Shown piece by piece: positions 49,748-57,276 of a stretch of DNA of 64,000 bases. Source of the DNA: Eubacterium sp. CAG:274 (lineage in GTDB: Bacteria; Bacillota; Clostridia; Lachnospirales; CAG-274). The translations under genes were made by a program, and so were the position numbers. How positions within the stretch are numbered: position 1 is the stretch's first letter; each line of letters opens with the position of its first letter. The DNA is taken from assembly GCA_000432155.1 (NCBI GenBank), contig FR888508.1, positions 158,041 to 222,040 on the forward strand, read 5' to 3'. The notes beneath the pieces were generated by a model. It did no database searches. It had not been told where the DNA came from and saw nothing but the letters and a program-made list of their open reading frames with translations.

Positions 49748-49757
49748 CACTATTATT

Positions 49758-49790
49758 AAAGGCGAGAGTTTTTACACCCTCGCCTTTTTC
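49758..49790. terminator. Terminator between tenI and hslO
   Basis: AAAGGCGAG / CTCGCCTTT stem with T-runs on the plus side and A-rich flank on the other; suits both convergent genes. Confidence 0.8.
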
Positions 49791-49795
49791 TATGA

Positions 49796-50668
49796 TTAAA
49801 TTCTCTTTAATAATGCCTCAAGTTCTTCTTTTGAAAATTCATAATCTTTATTACAGAAATGACAATGAAGGCTTGTACTTCCTTCGTTTTCTATAATATC
49901 CTGAATTTCATCTTTGCCTATAGAAATAAGTGCTTTTTCAACTCTTTCTTTAGAGCAGTTACAGTAATATTCAACTGGAATTTTATCTAAAATATGTGGG
50001 TCAAAATCCCCTACAAGTTCATTTAAAATATCTTCCTGTGTCATACCCTTATCAAGCATAGTTGTTAAAGGTTCAATTACCTTTAATTTTTCTTCAATAG
50101 CAGATATGATTTCTTCTGGAGCATCTGGCATCATCTGAATAATAAAACCACCAGACTGCTTTATAGAATAATCTCTATCTACAAGTACCCCTAAAGCAAC
50201 AGCTGAAGGAATCTGTTCTGATTTAGCAAAATAATATGTTAAATCTTCTGCAATTTCGCCAGAAATAAGAGGTATTGTACCTACATAAGGTTCTTTCATA
50301 CCAATATCCTTAATTACTGTAAGGTCACCAAAGCCAAGTGCTTCCTGAACATCAAGTTTACCATTTGGCTTTAAAGGTATATCAACAATAGGGTTGTAAA
50401 CATAGCCCTTTACCTGTGACTTTGAATTTGAAGTTACTGTAAGACCCTTACCTGGGCCGTCGCCCTTAATAGTAATTGTAACTAAATCCTTATCATTTTT
50501 AAGCATAGAACCCATAATAGCTACACCTGTTAATGCTCTACCTAAAGCAGCTGACATTACTGGTGAAGTCTTGTGAATTTCAAATGCTTTTTGTACTGTA
50601 TCGTGAGTGTTTGCAACAAAAATTCTTACTGCTCCATCTCCTGCACTTGCTCTTAAAATATAATCCAT
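49796..50668 (-). CDS. hslO: Redox-regulated chaperone Hsp33
   Basis: Holdase activated by oxidative unfolding in the cytoplasm. 290 residues. The zinc switch near the C-terminus has CNC (YYCNCSKER) and, about 29 residues later, CHFC (LHCHFCNKDY), giving the C-x-C / C-x2-C ligand set. GGAGG precedes ATG 50668. It lies 11 bases after the methyltransferase gene. Confidence 0.95.
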   Translation of the reverse strand: MDYILRASAGDGAVRIFVANTHDTVQKAFEIHKTSPVMSAALGRALTGVAIMGSMLKNDKDLVTITIKGDGPGKGLTVTSNSKSQVKGYVYNPIVDIPLKPNGKLDVQEALGFGDLTVIKDIGMKEPYVGTIPLISGEIAEDLTYYFAKSEQIPSAVALGVLVDRDYSIKQSGGFIIQMMPDAPEEIISAIEEKLKVIEPLTTMLDKGMTQEDILNELVGDFDPHILDKIPVEYYCNCSKERVEKALISIGKDEIQDIIENEGSTSLHCHFCNKDYEFSKEELEALLKRI

Positions 50669-50679
50669 TTTTATTCCTC

Positions 50680-51432
50680 CTATTTAACTTTCGCTACAAA
50701 GAAAACCTTTTGACTTTCTTCCTTTGGTTCTTCAAATGTTAATTCATCATAAACAGCCTCAAATTCAAGGCCAGCCATACCCAAAAGTTCCTTTATTTCC
50801 TCTATAGTATAGCCTTTCTCATAGTGAAACTCCTCATATCTTTCATAAAGACCGTCACTATTTTCAACAAAAAAGTTAGTATAAAATTCATTTATTCTTT
50901 CTTCTTCGTCATAGTAATTTTCCCAAGTATATGCTGAATTTTCAGTAGTTTCACAAAAGCTGTTGTCGCTTAATATGTTTTGAAATTTATAAATTGTATT
51001 TATATCAAATATAAATAAACCGTCTTTTTCAAGATAATCGTGTACCCTTTTGAACACCTCTAAAAGGTCAGCCTTTTCTGTAATATAATTTAAGCTATCA
51101 CAAAGTGAAACAATAGCATCTACTTTGCCAATCAGCTCAAACTCTCTCATATCCTGATTAAGATACAGTATGTTCAAATCCTCCTCTATAGTCTTTTCAG
51201 ACGCTATAGCAAGCATTTGCTCTGACAAATCAATACCTATCATATCATAACCTATTTTAGCAAGAGGTATTGTCATATTGCCAGTTCCACAACCCAAATC
51301 ACATATTACACCTGTATTATGTGGCAAGTTATGTTTTTCAAAAATCTCCTGTAAATATTCTGTCCATTGGTCATAAGGTACATTGTCCATAAAACGGTCA
51401 TATACCTGTGCAAACCCCTCATAAGCTGCCAT
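50680..51432 (-). CDS. Class I SAM-dependent methyltransferase
   Basis: 250 residues. SAM-binding motif I VICDLGCGTGNMTIPLA (about 40-56), motif II with MIGIDLSEQML, motif for adenine QDMREFEL, then IVSLCDSLNY. Similar clostridial proteins are annotated as general methyltransferases; the substrate (small molecule or rRNA) is unknown. AAGGAGTG precedes ATG 51432; the GTG at 51441 belongs to the ribosome site. Middle gene of a ydcF-methyltransferase-hslO unit. Confidence 0.85.
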   Translation of the reverse strand: MAAYEGFAQVYDRFMDNVPYDQWTEYLQEIFEKHNLPHNTGVICDLGCGTGNMTIPLAKIGYDMIGIDLSEQMLAIASEKTIEEDLNILYLNQDMREFELIGKVDAIVSLCDSLNYITEKADLLEVFKRVHDYLEKDGLFIFDINTIYKFQNILSDNSFCETTENSAYTWENYYDEEERINEFYTNFFVENSDGLYERYEEFHYEKGYTIEEIKELLGMAGLEFEAVYDELTFEEPKEESQKVFFVAKVK

Positions 51433-51444
51433 ATTCTTCACTCC

Positions 51445-52176
51445 TTAGTATTTAAAAAGCCATAACTTAATTACAGCTAACACCTCTCTACAATAATCTA
51501 CTGGCATAGATATATAAGGTGTAGGTGCATTATATGTTGTCAAGTTCATACCATTTAACTTAGCCAATCCCCTTGACCTATAGGCATGGAAAGAGTTAGT
51601 TATAATACAAGCTGTATAGTCATCATCAAACAAATTTTCCAATATCTTTTTAGAATTTGCAAAATTTTCATTTGTAGATGTAGACTTATCTTCCTTATAA
51701 ATAATATTTTCTGGAACACCATTGGCAACTAAATATCTTTTCATTGCCTCTGCCTCTGTCATTGGCTCATTACTGCCCTGTCCTCCAGTAACAATTATTT
51801 TTGCTTTTGGATTAATGCTATGATATTCCAAAGTAGTATCAAGTCTTGCCTTTAAAGAATTAGACACTCCACTTTCATTAACCTTGCAACCTAGTACAAT
51901 AACTGCGTCTTCATCTCCCGATGCTTTGTCACAAGTACCTGCAACTGCTATGAAAACCATAATCGCACCAAAGAATATGTATCCAAGAACCAACAAGAAT
52001 TTAAAAAATCTAGTAGCCGGAACACTTTTTACTCTCGTCCAAAGCAAAAGCACAACTGCTAAAAACAATATAACGAAAGTACCTTGATTAAAAACAAATA
52101 TAAATGCCAATCCGTATATAAACAACAATATTCCTATTATTGTAGTAACAATTTTTAATTTGTCTGCATTTTTCAT
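51445..52176 (-). CDS. YdcF/ElyC-type DUF218 membrane protein
   Basis: 243 residues. Three or four N-terminal membrane helices (to about residue 80), then the DUF218 domain: AVIVLGCKV, ARLDTTLEYH, IIVTGGQGSNEPMTEAEAM, STSTNENFANSKKI, IITNSFHAYRS. Relatives such as ElyC affect peptidoglycan precursor metabolism. GGAGG precedes ATG 52176. First gene of its operon behind the promoter at 52214-52242. Confidence 0.88.
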   Translation of the reverse strand: MKNADKLKIVTTIIGILLFIYGLAFIFVFNQGTFVILFLAVVLLLWTRVKSVPATRFFKFLLVLGYIFFGAIMVFIAVAGTCDKASGDEDAVIVLGCKVNESGVSNSLKARLDTTLEYHSINPKAKIIVTGGQGSNEPMTEAEAMKRYLVANGVPENIIYKEDKSTSTNENFANSKKILENLFDDDYTACIITNSFHAYRSRGLAKLNGMNLTTYNAPTPYISMPVDYCREVLAVIKLWLFKY

Positions 52177-52213
52177 TTTCAACCTCCGGACTATTTAACT
52201 ACAAACCTGTATT

Positions 52214-52242
52214 AGTATACTGTAAAATCCTATTTAATTCAA
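52214..52242 (-). promoter_or_regulatory. Promoter of the ydcF-methyltransferase-hslO operon
   Basis: Minus strand TTGAAT (52242-52237), 17-base spacer, TATACT (52219-52214). Confidence 0.65.
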
Positions 52243-52327
52243 TGTTTTAATCGAATTTTATACCTTACAATTTTGTTAATATCTACTTTTATGCCATTAT
52301 ATTAAACAAAAAATAGGTGATAAATTT

Positions 52328-52342
52328 GTATAATAATTATCA
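52328..52342. promoter_or_regulatory. Fur-like box
   Basis: Minus strand TGATAATTATTATAC matches the 7-1-7 Fur core TGATAAT-T-ATTATCA at 13 of 15 positions. In such AT-rich DNA this may be chance. Confidence 0.3.
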
Positions 52343-52550
52343 TTACAAAAAATATGATAATGAAAAAAGTCTGTATTTTATTGGAAATTCGTGTCAAAAC
52401 TATTCAATTTACACGAAATTTATCACTATGTGAAAAAGTTATCAATTTTTTATTGATTTTTATTTTTCATTATGATACCATTATATTCGTGGATAAATTG
52501 GAGAACCAAATGGTTTAAGTCACTATTGTTTTTATTGGAGGTGTTCTTAA

Positions 52551-53186
52551 ATGAATACAAGAATTGCAGCATTTTTCGATGCAACAAATATGCTTAGCGA
52601 TGTAACTAGCGGAAGGTTTGTCTCTGTTTATTCCAAAATTAATAATAAATGGAAGGCCGTAGACAGATTTACTCTCAGCGAAGTTGTTTTCTCATCTATT
52701 GACCAACCTGAGTTATATGCTAAGGAACTACTCAAGCAGTTAGGTAATATAGATGTTATTGTAGCTAAATCTTTTGGTGATTTATACTACAACGAATTTC
52801 TTAAAAATAATGTAGCTGTTGCTACTGCCCATAATTTTGGAAAGGGACTCTTAAAGAAAATTGAAAGTCAATACATTTCTGGTAAAAAAGAAATAAAAGT
52901 TGATGGCGAATTTAAAGTTCCAGCAAACCCTACAGCCGTTGATAGTCAGGGTCAGTATTTCCTTGACCTTATATCTTTACAAAAGGACTATCCTGGCGTA
53001 ACTGCTAAAGAGGTATTATTGCCTTTTATTAGTAAAGATAGATTTTCTACTCTTAACATTAGAGCATCTAAGTCTATTCCATGGCTTGATACTTTCCTTG
53101 AAACAAAGCACCTTGATAGTTTTGTTTCAAAAATTAACGGTAGATATATGATTACTGTCACAAGAAAACTTTGTGGCGACAACTAA
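52551..53186 (+). CDS. AnfO-like protein of unknown role
   Basis: 211 residues, no signal or membrane segment. The first 110 residues (IAAFFDATNMLSD, then VYSKINNKWKAVDRFTLSE, IDVIVAKSFGDLYYNEFLK) look like the AnfO family, named for an accessory protein of iron-only nitrogenase but found in many anaerobes with no nitrogenase. The last part, with IRASKSIPWLDTFLETK, is not recognised. Ribosome site GGAGGTG precedes ATG 52551. A three-hairpin repeat begins four bases after its stop. Family call is moderate. Confidence 0.5.
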   Translation: MNTRIAAFFDATNMLSDVTSGRFVSVYSKINNKWKAVDRFTLSEVVFSSIDQPELYAKELLKQLGNIDVIVAKSFGDLYYNEFLKNNVAVATAHNFGKGLLKKIESQYISGKKEIKVDGEFKVPANPTAVDSQGQYFLDLISLQKDYPGVTAKEVLLPFISKDRFSTLNIRASKSIPWLDTFLETKHLDSFVSKINGRYMITVTRKLCGDN

Positions 53187-53190
53187 TATT

Positions 53191-53255
53191 CAGAACAAAT
53201 TAACTTTGTTAATTTGTGGCTTGACAAGCAAGCCACCGGATTTATCTTTCCGATT
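53191..53255 (+). repeat. Three-hairpin intergenic repeat, copy 4
   Basis: Stem 1 ACAAATTAA / TTAATTTGT, a wholly different but still paired stem compared with copies 2 and 3; stem 2 GGCTTG / CAAGCC; stem 3 ACCGGA / TCCGAT (one mismatch). Confidence 0.88.
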
Positions 53256-53262
53256 CACTATC

Positions 53263-53303
53263 AAAAAAAGGTTTACATCTTTCTATGGTGTAAAACCTTT
53301 TTT
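53263..53303. terminator. Terminator between the AnfO-like gene and the small unknown gene
   Basis: AAAAAGGTTTACA / TGTAAAACCTTTTT stem, serving convergent genes. Confidence 0.75.
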
Positions 53304-53306
53304 ATT

Positions 53307-53633
53307 TTATGCGTATCCTATTGTTTCACCGTATTCTTTCCATTGAGGGTTATCTTCTTCATTTGTATAGGCATATATTTTTCCAGACAATCCCATATCC
53401 CACCAAACAAAAAAAGTTGGCTTGTATCCTTTAGCTATAAGCTGACTACTGATTTCTGAAAGTTTTAAAAACAATGGAAGGTCCCAATCGTCCCCGTCAT
53501 CATATTCATTTCTCCACTCTAAAACACCATAAGGAACTATTACCTTTTCATTATTTTTATTATAAGCTATTACTGTAGTTCCTTCATCTGCTATTTCTAA
53601 ATCATCACATATTTTCGTCGTATTTATAGACAT
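53307..53633 (-). CDS. Small unknown acidic protein
   Basis: 108 residues, cytoplasmic, Asp/Glu and Trp-rich (EWRNEYDDGDDWDLPLF, FFVWWDMGLSG). I recognise no family. AAAGGA precedes ATG 53633. It follows the DUF45 peptidase gene by 31 bases and may be cotranscribed with it. Confidence 0.55.
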   Translation of the reverse strand: MSINTTKICDDLEIADEGTTVIAYNKNNEKVIVPYGVLEWRNEYDDGDDWDLPLFLKLSEISSQLIAKGYKPTFFVWWDMGLSGKIYAYTNEEDNPQWKEYGETIGYA

Positions 53634-53664
53634 ATATTTAAATCCTTTCTATTATAATTAATAA

Positions 53665-54360
53665 TTATTTTTGTTTAAGCATATTGTCGTATTCTTTCCA
53701 ATCTGGCATTACACTTTCAACAGCCTTATGAAACTCTTTTGAATGGTTTGGGTGTATATAATGTGTATATTCATGTATCAAAACATACAACAAACACTTT
53801 GGATTATATTCAAAAAGCCTTAAATTTAAAGTAATAGTATTTGTTCTCCTGTTGCAAGAACCCCAAAGGCTTTTCATAAGCCTGATTTTCATATTAGGAA
53901 AAGTTGTAAATTTTTTGTATATAGGATATACCCTCTTTGAAATATCCTGTGCCAACTTCTCCACTTGTTCTTTTTGCCATTTTATATACAACTTTTCTAC
54001 TTTCGATTTATCTTCTATATTTTTAACAAATACAGTTACAACAAAGTCTGTATATTCTACTCTTTCCCTACTATCTTCAACTATTTTAAGCTGACATTGG
54101 TTGCCCCAAACCTTGCATTTTTCTCCGTCATTATATGAAAGAGGTTTATTTTGCTTTAACTGCATTTTTACTATGGCTTTCATTATAAACTTAGCCTTAG
54201 ATGCAACAAAACCGTCTATATAATCTACAGAAACTCTGTTACTAGCCGACACATATACATTTCCATCAGCTTTTACTCTCATATTAATATTCTTTACTTT
54301 TTTTCGTGTCAAAACATATGTTATTTCAATATTTCCTGTTCTGATAGTTCTTTTTTCCAT
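53665..54360 (-). CDS. DUF45/YgjP-like zinc metallopeptidase
   Basis: 231 residues. The catalytic zinc site is HEYTHYIHPNHSKEFH (HExxH plus downstream His), preceded by the conserved SLWGSCNRRTNTITLN. This family is SprT/M48-like, sometimes linked to type I restriction genes, but there are none here. The longer reading to 54456 has no ribosome site; GAGGAAATAGT precedes ATG 54360. Divergent from the MATE gene. Confidence 0.88.
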   Translation of the reverse strand: MEKRTIRTGNIEITYVLTRKKVKNINMRVKADGNVYVSASNRVSVDYIDGFVASKAKFIMKAIVKMQLKQNKPLSYNDGEKCKVWGNQCQLKIVEDSRERVEYTDFVVTVFVKNIEDKSKVEKLYIKWQKEQVEKLAQDISKRVYPIYKKFTTFPNMKIRLMKSLWGSCNRRTNTITLNLRLFEYNPKCLLYVLIHEYTHYIHPNHSKEFHKAVESVMPDWKEYDNMLKQK

Positions 54361-54430
54361 ACTATTTCCTCTGTTGACAAAATTTATTTTACATTCTATA
54401 ATCAAATACATTACAAAGGAGTAATTATTT

Positions 54431-55768
54431 ATGATTAGAGATATGACCAAAGGCAATATATATAATCATATTGTCCAATTTTCAATTCCTATAATACTAG
54501 GTAATATTTTTCAGCTTACTTACAACGCTGTAGACTCAATTATAGTAGGTAAATTTGCTGGAACAAAAGCCTTAGCCGCCGTTGGTACATCTGACCCTAT
54601 TGTAAATATGCTTATACTTGGTATAAGTGGTATTTGCATTGGTGCGTCTGTGCTTATGAGCGAATTTTTCGGTGCTAAAATATATGAAGACATTAAAAAC
54701 GAATTTGCAACTACTATTTCTATTGGTATGGGCATTACTGCTATTATTGTAATTTTAGGTCTTTTACTTTCAAATACTATTTTGAAACTAATACAGACCC
54801 CACCAGAAATAATGGCTGACGCCAACAGTTATTTAAAGCTTGTCTTTATTGGTGCACCTTTTACCTGTCTTTACAATATCTATTCTGCCGGTTTAAGGAG
54901 TATAGGGGATTCCAAAACACCTATAAATTTTTTAGCTATTTCATCTGTTTTAAATGGCTGTCTTGATTACATATTCATAAAAATATTTGATATGGGTGTT
55001 GTCGGTGCAGGTCTTGCAACAGTTTTTGCCGAGGGTATTTCTGCTGTTCTGTGTATGGTATATGTATTCAGAAAAGTACCTATGCTCCATGTAGAACGAA
55101 AGCACTTTAAGTTTAACCGAAGATTGATAAATAGAACATTTAGTTTAGGTTCTATTACAGCACTTCAACAATGCTGTCAACCTTTTGGTAAACTATTTAT
55201 ACAAAGTGCCGTAAACTACCATGGTGTTTCTGTAATTGCTGCCTTTAATGCTGCCAGTAAAATAGAAAACTTTGCCCTTATTCCGGAACAAAGTATTTCC
55301 CATTCTATGATGACATTTACAGCACAAAACAGAGGTGCAAAAGAGAAAAAACGAGTTAAACTTGCTTTGCCTAAAGGTCTTGTAATAGAAATAATATACT
55401 GGATATTTATATGTACAATAATTACATTATTTAAAACAGACCTTATGTCATTGTTTGGTTCAGAAAGTGACCACCAGATGATTACTGAAGGTGTTAAATA
55501 CCTTTCTGTAATGGCGTTCCTCTATTGTCTATCTGGTCTTACAAATGGACTTCAGGGATATTTCAGAGGTTTAGGTAATATGTCTATTACATTTATCAGC
55601 ACATCTATGCAAATTACAATAAGAGTAATATTCACATTTATACTTTCTCCATCAATGGGTATTGAAGGTATAGCATTTGCTTCTGGTATTGGTTGGATTG
55701 CTATGTTAGTAGTAGAATACTCTTACTATTTCTGGTATAGAAAAAAACATAAAGAAATGTTTCAGTAA
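54431..55768 (+). CDS. MATE-family multidrug efflux transporter
   Basis: 445 residues, twelve membrane helices in two halves. Exchanges Na+ or H+ for cationic drugs or metabolites. The N-terminal region (IPIILGNIFQLTYNAVDSIIVGKFAGTKALAAVG, typical of the family; only IPIILGNIFQLTYN need be checked) and the second-half FRGLGNMSITF motif are clear. AAAGGAG precedes ATG 54431. Its TAA stop lies inside a truncated copy of the three-hairpin repeat, so the present C-terminus may have been set by a repeat insertion. Confidence 0.93.
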   Translation: MIRDMTKGNIYNHIVQFSIPIILGNIFQLTYNAVDSIIVGKFAGTKALAAVGTSDPIVNMLILGISGICIGASVLMSEFFGAKIYEDIKNEFATTISIGMGITAIIVILGLLLSNTILKLIQTPPEIMADANSYLKLVFIGAPFTCLYNIYSAGLRSIGDSKTPINFLAISSVLNGCLDYIFIKIFDMGVVGAGLATVFAEGISAVLCMVYVFRKVPMLHVERKHFKFNRRLINRTFSLGSITALQQCCQPFGKLFIQSAVNYHGVSVIAAFNAASKIENFALIPEQSISHSMMTFTAQNRGAKEKKRVKLALPKGLVIEIIYWIFICTIITLFKTDLMSLFGSESDHQMITEGVKYLSVMAFLYCLSGLTNGLQGYFRGLGNMSITFISTSMQITIRVIFTFILSPSMGIEGIAFASGIGWIAMLVVEYSYYFWYRKKHKEMFQ

Positions 55769-55798
55769 GCAAGCCATCGGGTTTATCTTCCCGATTCA
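55767..55798 (+). repeat. Three-hairpin intergenic repeat, copy 5 (5'-truncated)
   Basis: Begins in the loop of stem 2 (AAGCAAGCC), overlapping the last two bases of the MATE stop, and keeps stem 3 in the compensated form ATCGGG / CCCGAT. Confidence 0.8.
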
Positions 55799-55803
55799 TT
55801 TGT

Positions 55804-55867
55804 CAGAACAAATTAATTTCATTAATTTGTGGCTTGCAAGCAAGCCATCGGGTCAATCTTCCCGATT
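55804..55867 (+). repeat. Three-hairpin intergenic repeat, copy 6
   Basis: Stem 1 ACAAATTAA / TTAATTTGT, stem 2 GGCTTG / CAAGCC, stem 3 ATCGGG / CCCGAT (compensated). It lies six bases after copy 5. Confidence 0.88.
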
Positions 55868-55875
55868 CATTATTA

Positions 55876-55905
55876 AAAGCCACTACAAAATATTGTAGTG
55901 GCTTT
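55876..55905. terminator. Terminator between the MATE and YeaQ-like genes
   Basis: AAAGCCACTACAA / TTGTAGTGGCTTT, 13-bp perfect stem with loop AATA. Confidence 0.85.
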
Positions 55906-55908
55906 AAT

Positions 55909-56157
55909 TTATTTAGTTATAATTCGGGATATAATAATTAAGAAACAAGCACCAACAACTGCAATAAAACAGCCTTTAATGCTAAAAGGCGAATGTGCTG
56001 TAAATCCAATAAGCGAACCTAACCAGCCACCTATTAAACTACCAGCAACACCTATTACAATATTAGTTAAACAGCCTCTATTACCATTATTCATTATTTT
56101 GTTGGCAAATCCACCGGCAAAAGCACCCAATATCATCCAACATATCAAATTCCACAT
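55909..56157 (-). CDS. GlsB/YeaQ/YmgE-family membrane protein
   Basis: 82 residues with three membrane helices and the glycine-rich pattern ILGAFAGGFANKIM and GVAGSLIGGWLGSLIG. The family is called transglycosylase-associated or stress-response protein; its job is not firmly known. It follows glgD by six bases on the same strand, so it may simply be the tail gene of the glycogen operon. Confidence 0.85.
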   Translation of the reverse strand: MWNLICWMILGAFAGGFANKIMNNGNRGCLTNIVIGVAGSLIGGWLGSLIGFTAHSPFSIKGCFIAVVGACFLIIISRIITK

Positions 56158-56163
56158 ATTATT

Positions 56164-57276
56164 TTATATAACCTGTCCTTTACCTATAACGATAGGTTCT
56201 TCCTCTGTACCTATAACCTCTTTATTATCACTGATAACAACTTCCTTATCAATAATTGCATTTTTGATTACGCAACCCTTACCAATATAGGAACTCTTCA
56301 TAATTACAGAGTTTTCAACAGTTGCACCCTCGCCTACAAATACCTTTCTGAAAAGTACAGAATTCTTTACATTACCGTCAATAATAGAGCCTGTACCTAC
56401 AAGAGTATTTGTAACTTCTGCTGTTGGGTTATACTTTGCTGGAGGGTCATCACTAGGCTTTGATGCAATAAATGGTTCTTGAGTAAGAATTTTACGAACA
56501 TCTTTGTTTAAGAAATCCATATTTGTTTCCATATAGGAATTTACAGAATTAAGAGTGTTCCAATAACCGTCAAATTCATAACCATAAATATCAATCTTAT
56601 CCTTATTTCTCAAGATAATATCCTTTACAAAGTCATAATATCCCTTTGGAATGGCATTTTCCAAAAGCTTAATAAGGAGAGTTCTCTTTATTACATATAT
56701 ACCTAATGATATATTAGAACTCTTAGCATCTATTGGCTTTTCTTCAAAGGTTTCAAGTTTGTTATTTTCGCCAAATGTCATAACACCATAATCGTGTACA
56801 TCTTTATTTGTACGAGATACATTCTTATAGACTATTGTTAAGTCAGCAGCTTTATCAATATGGTACTGTAAAACTTCTGAATAATCCATTTTATAAACAG
56901 CCTCGCCAGAACAAATTACAACATAAGGTTCGTGACTTCTCTTTAAATAGCTAATGTTCTGATAAATTGAGTCAGCAATACCTCTAAACCAGAAATTATT
57001 ATCACTTGATAAGAAAGGTGTGAATATGTAAAGACCACCCTCTTTTCTATCTAATTCCCACCACTTTGCTGATGAAAGGTGGTCCTGAAGGCTACGAGAA
57101 TTGAACTGTGTAATAACAGCTACTTTCTTAATACCAGAATTAGACATATTACTTAAAGAAAAATCAATGGCTCTATAAGAACTAACAACTGGCATTGCTG
57201 CAATAGCTCTTACCTTACAGAGGTCCTTTAATCTTTCACTATTTCCACCTGCTAAAATAATACCTATGGCTCTCAT
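56164..57276 (-). CDS. glgD: GlgD, non-catalytic subunit of ADP-glucose pyrophosphorylase
   Basis: 370 residues, related to GlgC throughout (nucleotidyltransferase domain, then left-handed beta-helix). The catalytic features are lost: the loop reads GGNSERLKDLCKVRA in place of GGxGxRL-x-LT-x-x-x-AKPA, and SGDHIYKMDY of GlgC is SGEAVYKMDY here. Known GlgD proteins raise the activity of GlgC in Firmicutes. Its ATG shares one base with the glgC stop (TAATG), so the two are translationally coupled in fixed ratio. Confidence 0.93.
   Translation of the reverse strand: MRAIGIILAGGNSERLKDLCKVRAIAAMPVVSSYRAIDFSLSNMSNSGIKKVAVITQFNSRSLQDHLSSAKWWELDRKEGGLYIFTPFLSSDNNFWFRGIADSIYQNISYLKRSHEPYVVICSGEAVYKMDYSEVLQYHIDKAADLTIVYKNVSRTNKDVHDYGVMTFGENNKLETFEEKPIDAKSSNISLGIYVIKRTLLIKLLENAIPKGYYDFVKDIILRNKDKIDIYGYEFDGYWNTLNSVNSYMETNMDFLNKDVRKILTQEPFIASKPSDDPPAKYNPTAEVTNTLVGTGSIIDGNVKNSVLFRKVFVGEGATVENSVIMKSSYIGKGCVIKNAIIDKEVVISDNKEVIGTEEEPIVIGKGQVI

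Larger units (their letters stand above)
52177..52550. other. Divergent gap between the ydcF-like and AnfO-like genes
   Basis: 374 bases, very AT-rich. It holds the ydcF promoter, a Fur-like box, and a possible plus-strand promoter TTGATT (52453-52458), 17 bases, TACCAT (52476-52481), whose -35 overlaps the palindrome ATCAAT-N5-ATTGAT (52441-52457). I see no gene in it. Confidence 0.5.

Noticed and set aside
53665..54360. Type I restriction system next to the YgjP-like peptidase
   Set aside because: No hsdR, hsdM or hsdS gene is within the window around it.
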